From contig BTPG01000003.1 in NCBI GenBank assembly GCA_036245525.1, positions 207,957,539 through 208,021,538 of the forward strand: a stretch of DNA of 64,000 nucleotides, written 5' to 3'. Below, piece after piece: positions 54,831-64,000 of this stretch; the stretch's first letter is position 1; each line of letters begins with the position of its first letter. The DNA comes from Semisulcospira habei. Lineage: Eukaryota; Mollusca; Gastropoda; Semisulcospiridae. Below the pieces are notes generated by a model, which did not search any database, had not been told where the DNA came from, and saw only the letters and a program-made list of their open reading frames with translations. A program made the position numbers and the translations under genes.

Positions 54831-56210
54831 ATGAAGTCGGACCCTGTAGAGGCGTATATTAAACAAGGTGAGAGGTTAGGGCTTAAGGATGATAAACTTT
54901 TTGATTATGTGGAAAAATGTAGGGATAGGGAGGATAGGGCGAGAGAAAGAGAAGCTCAGAGGGAGAGAGAAGAGAGAGTACTTAAGAAAGAGGAGCTAGA
55001 AGTTCAGAAAACCTTAAAAGAGAAAGAATTAGAAGCTCAGAGAGAGCGAGAAGAGAAAGAAAGAGTCTTAAAGGAGAAAGAGTTAGAAGCTCAGAGACAG
55101 CGAGAAGAGAAAGAAAGAGTCTTAAAGGAGAAAGAGTTAGAAGCTCAGAGAGAGCGAGAAGAGAAAGAAAGAGTCTTAAAGGAGAAAGAGTTAGAAGCTC
55201 AGAGACAGCGAGAAGAGAAAGAAAGAGTCTTAAAGGAGAACGAGTTAGAAGCTCAGAGAGAGCGAGAAGAGAAAGAAAGAGTCTTAAAGGAGAAAGAGTT
55301 AGAAGCTCAGAGAGAGCGAGAAGAGAAAGAAAGAGTCTTAAGGGAGAAAGAGTTAGAAGCTCAGAGAGAGCGAGAAGAGAGAGAAAGAGTGCTTAAGAAA
55401 GAAGAATTAGCGTTTCAGAGAGAGAAGGACGAGAGGGAACATGCGTTAAGAGAGAGAGAATTAGAGTACCAGAGAGAGAAAGAAGAGAAAGATAGGGAGG
55501 TACAACTACAGTTAGCTCGAGATGCGGGGTCTAGAACAGCTTCAGAGGGTGATTCAGTAGGCCGGGGCATACGGAATTTTCCTAGATTGCCAATGTTTAA
55601 GGAGTCTGTGGACTCTATTGACGCTTGTTTGTGTCGTTTTGAAGCTCACGCGCAGGCGTTGAGTTGGCCTTCTGCCAACTGGCCCGTTTTACTTTCGTCT
55701 GTGCTAGAAGGTCAGGCCTTGAGTCTTTTCCATAGCTTGAACTTTTCGGGGAACGTAGATTACGAGACGTTGAAGGAGTGTCTCTTGCAGAAGTTCCAGA
55801 GTAACGCGGAGGATTTTGGAGAACGCTTGAGAGCTTATCGGCCAGAGACAGGGGAATCGTTTATGTCTTTTGGCAAACGGTTGTCCCGTTTGCTCGTACG
55901 TTGGATCGAACTGTCAAAGATCGACCACACGTACGAAGCATTGTTCGATCTCATGTTGGCTGAACATTTCTTTGGTAGCGTTTCCAAGGATCTAGCGGTA
56001 TTCTTGAGGGAGCGTAACCTCAAGACTACGGACGAGTTAGTACAGAACGCGGAGGCTTTTCGGGTGGCGCATCCTAGGAAAAACCTCGCGCGTAGGACCG
56101 AGACACCGCCAGTCGGGTTGGTCGCTGCTAACACGACTGGGGGTTACCGGGGCATCAATACCTTACGTGGAGCCCAGCTGGTTAACGGAAGAGGTACTTT
56201 GCGTTTCTGA
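54831..56210 (+). CDS. gag: Gypsy-2 Gag with expanded coiled coil
   Basis: The start MKSDPVEAYIKQGERLGL is preferred over an upstream in-frame ATG at 54753, because it begins a conserved-looking helix right after the leader. Residues of about 25-215 are an almost pure coiled coil, built from about seven copies of an 18-residue unit (EAQREREEKERVLKEKEL) encoded by a 54-bp repeat. A SCAN-like Gag domain follows (LPMFKESVDSIDACLCRFEA ... FQSNAEDFGERLRAYRPETG ... LMLAEHFFGSVSKDLAVFLR). The frame stops at 56210, just before the zinc knuckle, which lies in another frame. Full family proteins normally include the knuckle, so this copy is probably frameshifted. Confidence 0.85.
   Translation: MKSDPVEAYIKQGERLGLKDDKLFDYVEKCRDREDRAREREAQREREERVLKKEELEVQKTLKEKELEAQREREEKERVLKEKELEAQRQREEKERVLKEKELEAQREREEKERVLKEKELEAQRQREEKERVLKENELEAQREREEKERVLKEKELEAQREREEKERVLREKELEAQREREERERVLKKEELAFQREKDEREHALRERELEYQREKEEKDREVQLQLARDAGSRTASEGDSVGRGIRNFPRLPMFKESVDSIDACLCRFEAHAQALSWPSANWPVLLSSVLEGQALSLFHSLNFSGNVDYETLKECLLQKFQSNAEDFGERLRAYRPETGESFMSFGKRLSRLLVRWIELSKIDHTYEALFDLMLAEHFFGSVSKDLAVFLRERNLKTTDELVQNAEAFRVAHPRKNLARRTETPPVGLVAANTTGGYRGINTLRGAQLVNGRGTLRF
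55032..55400 (+). repeat. 54-bp coding minisatellite in Gypsy-2 gag
   Basis: About seven units; QRE and QRQ variants alternate in the early units, giving a 108-bp higher-order period. The reading frame is kept throughout since 54 is a multiple of three. Confidence 0.9.
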
Positions 56211-56289
56211 CGCGGTGATCGAGGTATCAGCAGTGGCGGTCGCGATCCGTACGCACGAGGACAAACATCTGGTCGTGGGTATGGTCGTG

Positions 56290-56812
56290 GTCGTATGGCG
56301 AATTCGGACACAGTGTTTTGCGTGTCGTGGGTACGGGCACTTCAGTCGGAACTGTCCTTACAGTAGTGCAGGCGCGCAGTATGTTGGGTATCAGGAGCAC
56401 GGCCATCTTGCTCATCAGTGTCCTGGCGTCATTGGTCGGGGGGGATGGGACGGCGCAGCTCACTCACACGGCCAGTGTTGCAGTGCCTGTCATGGAGGAG
56501 CCTCAGCTAGGCATTGTGTGCTCAGCTGATGGCGGAGGTTACTTGCCGGTAGTGAAGGGGGTGGTAAACGGTATCCTCGTTTCTGTTCTGCGCGACTCAG
56601 GTGTCACGACCGCGGGGGTCAGACGTAGCCTAGTTAGGGAGGATCAGTACACAGGGGAGACGCAGAGGGTAATTTCGTTCGGAGGAAAGGTAGATGTTTT
56701 TCCGTTGGCAAAGATAGAGATTGACACGGAGTTTTTCTCGGGTAAACTGATTTCTTGCGTTATCGGTGAGCCGCTAGTCGATTTAGTCCTAGGTAATATG
56801 AAGGGTGTGTAG
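56290..56812 (+). pseudogene. Gypsy-2 zinc knuckle and aspartic protease remnant
   Basis: In one frame CFACRGYGHFSRNC is a CCHC knuckle, followed by a second, damaged one (EHGHLAHQC with its first Cys changed to Tyr or Gly). In the next frame (to 56812), SVLRDSGVTTAGVRRSLV holds the catalytic DSG of a retroviral-type protease, followed by VDLVLGNMKGV and a stop. RT is missing downstream. Confidence 0.75.
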
Positions 56813-57315
56813 CCAGTTATCGCTTGAGTAGGAGCGATTAAGCGAGCTCACGTTTCTAGCGGTGCAGTCGCATCAGTTGCAACGAGAGCTCAGAGCAAGC
56901 ATGCTCGTGAGCAGAGAGATCGTGTTATTTCCGTGCAGAATCAGGGGATCGGTCAGCGGGCTTGGCCCACCGGTCGGGTTGGCTGGAGACGGCATACTTC
57001 TGTTGCAGACAGAAATACGGCTCAGCACCCAATATGTAGGTAGATCGGAGATTGGAGTCTCGCGATTGTGTGGATTGTGTGTGGGCAGTCATTGGATCGT
57101 TTTCATTTCTGGAACTTTTACCACGTTAATTCTGTTTTCGCGTTCGCTATGCGATCCGAGGGTGTGCGTTGAGGCTTAAGGCTGTAATATTTTTGCTTTC
57201 TTGGATTCTGGATAGTCAAAGTTAGTCCCTTCCTGTTTTAGGATAGTGTAGTACGTCGAGTCGTCTTAAAAAGAAACTGGGTCGTTTCTTTTTTTTTTCC
57301 CGAGGAAGGGGGAAT
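56813..57315 (+). other. Gypsy-2 remnant between protease and 3' LTR
   Basis: About 500 bp with no RT or integrase motifs. Early codons (AHVSSGAVASVATRAQ) look like the spacer after protease, after which the sequence is non-coding up to the purine tract before 57316. Confidence 0.55.
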
Positions 57316-57634
57316 TGTGATGAAGCTCTATGCTCGTACATGGTGCTCACACATTAGGGTTAGTACGGTACGGTTTTTGTTAACGGTTTGTTTGTGCCGA
57401 TAGTCAGTGAGGCCGAGATCCACGTGAAATCTTTAAGACATGGTTAGCACGGGAGTTTTAGTGAGTACTGTTATAGTGAGTTCTATGCGGAAGCTGTCTT
57501 GCAGAGCAGTAAATGCGTTAGTACGGGCTTTCTTGTCAGAGGGATCAGATGTATGTGAGATACCTAGCCCATATTCCAACACTCTGAAGCCTAGAATTCA
57601 GAGTGCTTGTAAAGAGTGGAACGACGGACACCGA
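57316..57634 (+). repeat. Gypsy-2 3' LTR, truncated
   Basis: It matches the first 319 bp of the 5' LTR, then stops abruptly after acggacaccga. The missing ~505 bp should lie beyond the right edge of the window if the Polinton inserted here. Confidence 0.88.
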
Positions 57635-57900
57635 AAGAGAGAAGATGTGGGGCTACAACCACGCCCATTTCATAATCAATTAATTATTCTAATCAACTAG
57701 CCATTCAGACAAACCAACGTCAACAAATACAACCAATACCTTTATTACCTAGCCGTACTAGTTTCATTCCAGAAATCATTCAAGCAACGATTTTTGATCA
57801 GCTGACAACCCACGATTATTAAGCCAGATCCCCCACCCCACCTAAATAATTAATGCTGTCATTGACTTCTTTAAACAAAATTATTATATTACGTTTTAAA
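57635..57900. other. Putative left terminal region of the Polinton
   Basis: AT-rich and non-coding, the position where the terminal inverted repeat should be. Its partner is outside the window, so the repeat cannot be confirmed. Confidence 0.4.
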
Positions 57901-58422
57901 ATGAACCAAGACGAATTACTTCTTCTAAGCGATATTTGTGCTGTAGAAAACAAAGACCTACACTCTAAAAAACAACGACTTCTTTCTGTAGTTGTTTCTG
58001 GAAAATCAAAAACTTTTCTCGGTAAACAATACATGACAGAAGACATAGAATTCCTCACCGCTGATGAGCTAATCAAACTTCATGCTAACTATGAAAATCA
58101 CATTGCTTCACTAATGACCCGTGATTTGAGTCGATCTCTTGTCTGCCTATACACAAAAGCTTTGAGTCACTTCCTACCTGTGGATAGTGACAGTTTATCA
58201 CACGATTTAGAAAGCAACCCCATAGTTTCAAGTTCAATCGGAAAATTAGCTTGCCTCATGTTTTACAAGTTTGAGAATTAGCTTGCACCTGTGGTAACCT
58301 TACTTGTTACTGGAAGTCATATTGATTTTTCTAATATAAATTTTAAATTAGAAGAAAATGGACGAGAACCAGATGACTCCAGAACCGAGTCTTGTCTTAA
58401 CACAGGTTCAAAAAGTGACTAA
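57901..58422 (+). pseudogene. Polinton small left-end protein, one in-frame stop
   Basis: The start MNQDELLLLSDICAVENKDL is preferred over an in-frame ATG at 57853 because the upstream codons are low-complexity. A TAG at 58279-58281 ends the visible ORF (126 residues), but the same frame stays open to a TAA at 58420-58422. It then overlaps the next gene, as compact viral genomes often do. I know no enzymatic role for this protein. Confidence 0.55.
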
Positions 58423-58831
58423 GGTTAAAAGCCAAGGTAGGGTTGATGCTGGGAAAACATTAGCCGAATGGAACAGGCAAAACAAATTGCAGCTTCAAGG
58501 GTTAACAGAAAAGTCACATGTAACTGACGCCCCCACAACAGTGCCACTACCAACAGGACCAACACCTTCACCACCTCAACAAAGTCAGAAACAAACAACT
58601 GAGTCTAAAACTGAAACAACAATATGTATAGTTGCTGGATTTGTTGTTGGATTTGGTTACGTAGGTTACCAATTATACAAAAAAATACAAACCAAACACT
58701 CGAACAGTGTCCAAAAAATCAAACACTCCAAAAATAAAAGAAAAAGTCTCCACATTACCAGCAGTGTCAAAACCTTTGGACCCATTTTACATGCAGTAAA
58801 TAAATTTATTATTTTAATTTTTGTAGTATAA
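58358..58831 (+). CDS. Polinton membrane protein with Pro-rich linker
   Basis: A 157-residue open frame starting MDENQMTPEP. Residues of about 24-42 include GRVDAGKTLAEWNR, a motif I associate with small proteins of adintovirus-like elements. A Pro/Thr/Gln-rich linker follows, then one membrane segment (CIVAGFVVGFGYVGYQLY) and a Lys-rich tail. Probably a virion-associated or membrane protein; the role is unknown. The start overlaps the previous gene by 65 bases. Confidence 0.65.
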   Translation: MDENQMTPEPSLVLTQVQKVTKVKSQGRVDAGKTLAEWNRQNKLQLQGLTEKSHVTDAPTTVPLPTGPTPSPPQQSQKQTTESKTETTICIVAGFVVGFGYVGYQLYKKIQTKHSNSVQKIKHSKNKRKSLHITSSVKTFGPILHAVNKFIILIFVV

Positions 58832-58835
58832 GAAA

Positions 58836-59065
58836 ATGAGCGACACAAAGAACATAATGAACATTGTCTATCACTCTGCTGTAATAAGCGGGCTAACAGT
58901 TGCTTATTCTATGCTGGGGAAAAGTCTTGTCAAATGAAATCGGCAGACTTGAGTAGATTAGACTTCGAAGACAGTGCTAAGCTAGTAGCTGTTGTAACAG
59001 CATCGATTGCAACAAAAGTCTTTCTCTTCAAGCAAGGAATTATTCCAGAAAATGTTTCTAAGTAA
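58836..59065 (+). pseudogene. Two tiny overlapping frames, probably one split membrane protein
   Basis: The frame 58836-58937 (33 residues, starting MSDTKNIMNIVYH) ends in TGA. This overlaps the ATG of a second frame 58934-59065 (43 residues, MKSADLSRLDFEDSAKLV) in an ATGA arrangement. Together they have the size and hydrophobic pattern of one two-segment membrane protein, so a single-base indel near 58934 is the simplest reading. Function unknown. Confidence 0.5.
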
Positions 59066-59074
59066 ATAAAAAAT

Positions 59075-59506
59075 ATGGCAACAATAGCTATTATGATTGG
59101 TGGTGCAGTTATGGCTTTCAGTGGATCAAACTATCTTTTTTTCAAAAATTATGGGAAGAGAGGAATCAGCAGAAGAAATGAAGCGTCACAATGAGGCATC
59201 TGAAAAACTGGCACAAACGCAACAATATTACGAAAAGCAAAGAATAGAAAAACTTGATTTTATTAATGAAAACTCAGGCTTGAAGGTTACGCGCAACATA
59301 CATTTTCAAATGTTGATGACACGATCAAAGAGTATTTTCTTGTTACTGGCAAAGACATGACCATCCCACAACCAAAACTTAGTGACTATTACCAACCAAG
59401 CCCAGAACAAAGAAATGGAGAAATAATATTTGTTCTAGTAGGAATGACATTTGTATATTTTACAGGAGTTTTTATTGCTAGAAGAAATGACCGACATCGG
59501 AGCTAA
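59075..59506 (+). pseudogene. Polinton membrane-anchored coiled-coil protein, frameshifted
   Basis: It starts MATIAIMIGGAVMAF (hydrophobic) and changes frame at the T run near 59135. It continues with a charged helix (EEMKRHNEASEKLAQTQQYY), changes frame again near 59300, and ends with a PKLSDYYQPSPEQRNGE segment and a C-terminal hydrophobic stretch before TAA at 59504-59506. The integrase ATG (59487) lies inside its last codons. Position and layout match a conserved small gene next to integrase in adintovirus-like elements. Confidence 0.6.
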
Positions 59507-60122
59507 ACTATCAAAAATATATTACTCCCCTATTGGCTACTGGAAAGGAAAAACTGCGATACAAAAATACATGCAGCTGTGGGTGGGGATGTTACACTCG
59601 AACAAATAAAAAAGTGGTTCAAAAAACAAGCAATTTGGCAAATATATTTACATGCTCCAAAAAAAAATAACAAGACCAAATTTTGTAAATACTATCCCTA
59701 ATGACACCCATCAACTGGAACTTCTGTTCTTGCCACAGGATACAATAAGAAAGAAACGATACAAGTATGCATTAACTGTTGTCGACATAGCTTCAAGGTA
59801 CAAGGATGCAGAACCCATAACTGACAAGAATGCTAGTACGGTAGCCACTGCGTTAACACAAATATATAGTCGAGAACCTTTAAAATATCCTAGGCTTGTG
59901 CAAGTTGATGACGGATCTGAATTTAAAGGCGCTGTTAATCAATTATTTGCAAAGCATGGAGTGCTAGTGCGGCGAGGCATACCAGGTGTACATAGATCAC
60001 AGGCAATTGTTGAAAACTTTAACAAGCAATTATCGGAGAGACTTTTCAGCTATCAGTATTCTAAGAAACTCATGCATTGCGCACCTAACACTGAGTGGGT
60101 TAAGAGATTACCATCTGTAATA

Positions 60123-61787
60123 CTCTTGGCTTGACTTCGCAAACGAAGATTTTATAGGAGTTGCCCACGACGTCTGCAGGCTTGATCGTGGCTGCGGAGG
60201 CTAATCTGAGACAGGCAGGTTCGACCGCAGTGGCTGCAGGGGAAGGTATGGCCAGGGTTCTGAGCTGCGGCATCTCTGTTTTTTTTCCTGAGCCGCTTGT
60301 CCTTAAGGCTAGCTCTGTGAGAGTCCTCAAAGGAGACAGCTGCCTTGTAAATGGTGGAGCGCCAGGTGTCACGGTCCGCAGCAAGCGAAGACCACTGGTG
60401 GTGGTCGATTTGGCAGGCACTAAGTGACTTCTTGAGACAGTCTTTGTATCTCTTCTTTGGTGCCCCTCTGTCACGGTGTCCAGTAGCAAGCTCGCCGAAC
60501 AGGGTGATCTTTGGTAGGCGATGATCCTCCATCCTGGAGACATGCCCCGCCCAGCGGAGCTGTGTCCACAGCAGCAAAGCCTCGATGCTCACAGTTTCAG
60601 CCTGTTCAAGGACCTTGACGTTGGTGACATAGTCACTCCAGTGAATGCCCAGGATGGTACGCAGGCAGCGCTGGTGGAAGCGTTCGAGGAGTCATAGTTG
60701 GCTGCGGTAGAGGGCCCAGGACTCGGAACCATACAGCAGGGTGGTGAGGACCACAGCTCTGTACACGCTGATCTTGGTGCCTGTTTTCAGCTGTTGATTG
60801 TGCCACACCCGCTTGAAAAGTCGCCCGAAAGCGCTGTTCGCTTTTGCCAGCCTGCTGTCAAGCTCCTTGTCCAGCTTGGCGTCCGACGTGATAATGCAGC
60901 CAAGGTAAGTAAACTGGTGCACTGACTTTAGTTCAGACTCGCCAATGGTGATGTGAGGAGGGCGATACACTGTCTTGGGTGCCGGCTGATGGAGGACCTC
61001 TGTCTTTTTCAGACTGACCTCGAGTCCAAAGGGCTGGGCAGCATCTGCGAAGCAAGACGTGATGCGCTGCAGGGCTCTCTCTGTGTGTGCAACGAGGGCA
61101 GCATCATCAGCAAAAAGCAGCTCACGAATCAGTTGGTCTAGGGTTTTCGTGTGGGCCTGCAGTCGTCTGAGGTTGAACAGGCTGCCATCGAGACGATACC
61201 TGATGTACACTGCATCATCATCATCGAGGTCCACTGTGGCCTGCTTCAACATCATGCTAAAAAAGATGGTGAAGAGGGTCGGTGTCAGCACGCAGCCCTG
61301 CTTTACGCCGTTGAGAATAGGGAATTGTTCTGAGAGATCATTGTTGAGTCTGACCTGGCCTTGCTGGTACTCGTGTAGCTGGACAATCATGTTGAGGAAC
61401 TTTGGGGGACAGCCAATTCGCTCCAGGATCTGCCACATGCCTTGCCTGCTCACAGTGTCGAACGCTTTTGTTAGGTCGACAAATGTTACGTACAGCCCTT
61501 TGTTCTGCTCGCGGCACTTCTCCTGTAGCTGTCTCAGCACAAAGACCATATCGGTGGTGCTCCTGTTTGCTCTGAAGCCACACTGGCCCTCTGGGAGTTG
61601 GTCTTCAGCGATGGCAGGTACCAGCCGATTCAGGAGCAGCCTTGCAAGGATTTTCCCAGCAATGGACAGCAGGGTAATTCCCCGATAGTTGGAACAGTCA
61701 GACTTCTCGCCTTTGTTCTTGTACAGGGTGATAACTACTGCATCACGGAGATCTTTTGGTAGTGTTCCTTCCTCCCAGCAGCAGAGA
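60123..61787 (-). mobile_element. LINE-B copy 3, 5'-truncated, inside the Polinton integrase
   Basis: A 1665-bp minus-strand copy ending caagccaagag, 5'-truncated within the RT domain. Flanks tgtaata (60116-60122) and tgtgata (61788-61794) match at 6 of 7 bases and mark the target duplication. Removing the LINE restores the conserved integrase reading through the site. Confidence 0.9.
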
Positions 61788-61788
61788 T
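60152..61788 (-). pseudogene. LINE-B copy 3 reverse transcriptase and C2H2 tail
   Basis: The frame 61804-60692 (its first codons belong to the flank) keeps YRGITLLSIAGKILARLL, GQCGFRANRSTTDMV, VDLTKAFDTVSR, GVKQGCVLTPTLF, LLFADDAALVAH and TYLGCIITSDAK in one run. It shifts near 60690 and continues at 60592-60152 through RDRGAPKKRYKDCLKKSLSA to [21 protein letters not shown]. The start and endonuclease are missing by truncation. It is the best-preserved RT of the three long copies. Confidence 0.85.
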
Positions 61789-62110
61789 GTGATAATAAAA
61801 GCAATGAATAATGAGGGTCATTTAAAATCTGCTGATGCTATTAAATTAAAAACAATGCCATCAGGGTCAGAAATAAAAACAACACCTCCAGACACAAGCT
61901 TGTTTACAAAACAGGTAAGATATTTGTATCAACCTGGCGAGGCCGAGAATGATGTCAGACGTAGGGCAACTGATCCAACATGGTCTACATCTGTCCACAA
62001 TATAAAAAAAATAGTCCCTGGTGCAAACACATCAATATATTATCTATATGAGCCTGCCCCACAAAGGGCGTTTGTCAGAGAAGAATTACAAATTATTCCT
62101 CCAGACACTG

Positions 62111-64000
62111 TTACACATTTTTAATCATTTCATCAACTAATTCATCAATTAGTTCATCAACCAGTTCATTGGCTATTTCTTCAGGTAACTTAAGCCCATA
62201 ATGCCCAGGTGCATAAGCCTTTTCCTTTGTGTGAAACACTCATTTTGTGTCTCCAACTGCAAGTGACTTCTTATGTGTTTGGATCATTTCAATATTGTGT
62301 CTATTTGACCTCAGTGTCTTGTTTGGATAATCAGGCATTAGTTCTCCATCTAATACTTGCTTGTAATGTTCATGTCGAATGTCTTTATATTTTATTGCTG
62401 TTTTCTTGATACCTTTGGCTTTGGACTGACTGCCTTTTTGGTGCAGTATAGAATACATTTTTGACCTCAGTTCAACGTACTCAAATATTGGCACACCATT
62501 CAGTTCATCTTTAAACTTACCAGGCACTTTTTTGTTTTGTGTGCTGAACAGCGGGTGCTCCTTAGGGTAGTCAGACGTGTCATACATATGCAACTCTGTT
62601 TTCATGTCTTCAGTAGGCACATCAATGATCATAGAGTCAGTGTCAGTGTATAGCAGACGGCACTCAGGATACTTTGGTTTGAAGTAATCATAATAACATT
62701 CAAGCATCAGCAATTTTGATAACTCAAGAATTGCCATACCAATGAATACTGGCTTGTCCAGTTTAACAATCTTTTTTGTTGTTGTTGTTGAGTGTCACTG
62801 CATACAATGATCGATGAAACTCTTTATACCCTGTGTACTGTGGCTTACCCGTAAGTTTAATTGCACCCGATTAAGTTGTGACAAGTCTCACATCTTTGCG
62901 GTGATGAGGATTTTCCATCGTCTTACCAAAAAAGACATTGTTCATAAGCTTAAAGAAGTCTTTGTCAAATGCAGTGTTACCATCTCTTGCACGGAGGGTT
63001 GTGTTTTTTTATTATGTAATCTTTCATAAAAGCACTCTGATTAAATTTAATATCTCTGTGAACTTTCTTTAGTACTAACCCATGCCTGATGTAAAACTGC
63101 AGCAATTGATAGTGACAAACGTAATTGAATTTGTCATTCAAATTTGGCACAAGTTTAGTGTCTTCTTTTTCCCCCGTCATACTCATTTTCTCAACAGCTA
63201 ATGGATAATCATTATGGTAATCATGTAGGTGGTGTGGGTACTCCAGGTCGACTTCAAAGATCCAACCCTTTTTGTGATTCTGATCATAATTCATAATTTC
63301 ATTTGTTAATTTTGTTATATCACATTGTGACAAATCATGTAGACAAAAGTTTTTAAAGGGCAATAATTCACACATCGCAAATCCGTAAAGGCTATTAGCG
63401 TCCAAGTACGTAATGAATGACCTTGACCTCGAGGGGTCAAAGTCGTCAAGATATTTGTTGTTGTTTGCGGCTATACTAATGCCTCCCCTCAAACCACGTT
63501 CCACCATTTCACCCATCGTATGATCAGACAAGAGGTCTATATATATCTTGCTGGATTTTAAAAATGCATCCCATGTCATGCCAGGACTAGTTATGTAGCA
63601 AGCTGGGTCAAGACTGTAGTGTAACAAATCCTTTTCATGGTAACTTACAAATACGTCTGCTAGCAAACAAACGTCAGCTTTCAAGTACTGGTCATGGTAG
63701 TCACCAATCGTTTCACACCCTAGTTTTTCCCATGCATCGAGGGCATGCTTGTAATCAGAGTCAGAAATACCTTTACCAATTAGTGTAGAATAAAATGCCT
63801 CTTTTGGTGGCAGTCTCCTTTCCTCAAACACAACCCAGTGATTAATGTACTTATATGGATAGACACCTTTTTTTAATTAACTCTGGCTCAATATATTTAC
63901 TTGTTATTGGATACTCAGTCAGTCCTTCTGCCAGACTAGCAAGCCCTAAAGACAAATGTTGCAGAGAGTCATAAAATGCTAATTTATCCAACCTAAAATT
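62111..64000 (-). pseudogene. Polinton protein-primed DNA polymerase B, partial and frameshifted
   Basis: The N-terminal part is beyond the window. Motif A is seen as YLDANSLYGFAM (about 63410), preceded by the ERGLRGGISIA block. A motif-B-like NNVFFGKTMEN lies near 62940, in another frame. Motif C is YTDTDSMIIDV (about 62640), with the catalytic Asp pair. Frame breaks lie in the A run near 63870 and at two points between 62980 and 62740. The ORF shown stops at TGA 62240-62242. The same frame then stays open to TAA at 62111-62113, encoding an acidic heptad-like tail, so the TGA is probably a nonsense change. The 3' end overlaps the convergent integrase gene by about 14 bp. Confidence 0.82.

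Larger units (their letters stand above)
53829..57634 (+). mobile_element. Gypsy-2: defective Ty3/Gypsy element (LTR-gag-protease)
   Basis: The 5' LTR (53829-54652) is followed by gtggtgaccc, a likely primer-binding region, then gag, a zinc knuckle, protease and a short remnant. A purine tract gaggaagggggaat precedes the 3' LTR at 57316. RT, RNase H and integrase are absent, so several kilobases have been deleted between about 56813 and 57200. The 3' LTR is cut at 57634 by the Polinton. Confidence 0.88.
59487..62124 (+). pseudogene. Polinton integrase (rve family), split by LINE-B copy 3
   Basis: The gene opens MTDIGAKLSKIYYSPIGYW at 59487, with a frame break near 59570. The rve core is in frame at 59652-60122, with LTVVDIASRYKDAEP (first catalytic Asp), VQVDDGSEFKGAV (second) and a SQAIVENFNKQL segment (Glu). 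At 60122 the coding sequence is cut inside a WVKRLPSVI motif. It resumes after the LINE at about 61791 and ends at 62124 with a VRYLYQPGEAENDVRR and YLYEPAPQRAFVREEL C-terminal domain. Catalytic residues survive but the gene cannot be translated whole. Confidence 0.85.
57635..64000. mobile_element. Polinton/Maverick (adintovirus-like) element, left part, decayed
   Basis: The hallmark pair of a retroviral-type integrase and a protein-primed family B DNA polymerase is present, with a set of small genes in the usual left-hand order. The left end lies at the Gypsy-2 LTR breakpoint and reads aagagagaagatgtgg; Polinton termini commonly start with AG. Genes up to the integrase point right and the polymerase points left, ending tail to tail near 62111-62124. 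Several genes carry frameshifts or stops. Capsid, packaging ATPase and maturation protease genes, if kept, lie beyond 64000. Confidence 0.85.

Overview
The window looks like a stretch of animal genome, most likely a lophotrochozoan such as a mollusc. The grounds are the invertebrate mix of transposons, the many microsatellites, and the absence of any operon-like or dense gene layout. The species cannot be fixed from sequence alone. I found no convincing host protein-coding gene. Nearly everything that can be named is a mobile element, and most copies are broken and nested in one another.

Layout. 1-5388: a short tandem repeat, then a Tx1/L1-like LINE (LINE-A). 5389-7424: microsatellites, an L2/CR1-like LINE tail and a short LINE-B 3' fragment between two TA arrays. 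7425-14910: a hammerhead-bearing, Penelope-like repeat (family X), split by a full-length LINE-B copy and by a 2.27 kb solo LTR. 15000-19078: small DNA-transposon derivatives (two TTAA-flanked MITEs, a pogo-like remnant), a LINE fragment, a 31-bp minisatellite and a tRNA-derived SINE. 19079-28268: a full-length Ty3/Gypsy element on the minus strand, with near-identical LTRs, intact gag and pol, and a broken env-like gene. 29125-33333: a P-element/THAP9-like transposon with 26-bp terminal inverted repeats and a perfect 8-bp target duplication, sitting inside the 31-bp minisatellite. 34790-36130: a diverged tandem repeat. 36212-37006 and 41206-42262: two independent insertions of a second hammerhead-ribozyme repeat, one in tandem and one as an inverted pair, each with a 13-14 bp target duplication. 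37302-41192: an L2-like LINE inserted into a Rex/CR1-like LINE. 42973-47099: a second full-length LINE-B copy with a 9-bp duplication. 47109-49900: nothing recognisable. 49930-52031: an RTE-type LINE with a GATA tail. 53829-57634: a defective Gypsy element (LTR, gag, protease). 57635-64000: the left part of a decayed Polinton/Maverick (adintovirus-like) element carrying integrase and protein-primed DNA polymerase B, with LINE-B copy 3 inserted in its integrase gene.

Insertion order can be read from the nesting. The second Gypsy came first, then the Polinton entered its 3' LTR, then LINE-B entered the Polinton integrase. Likewise family X was present before LINE-B copy 1 and the solo LTR. The most unusual content is the set of five recognisable 44-nt type I hammerhead ribozymes, from two unrelated repeat families. 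They share one architecture (6-bp stem I, palindromic stem III) and sit in short elements with no visible open reading frame. This suggests non-autonomous Penelope-like or retrozyme-like retroelements.
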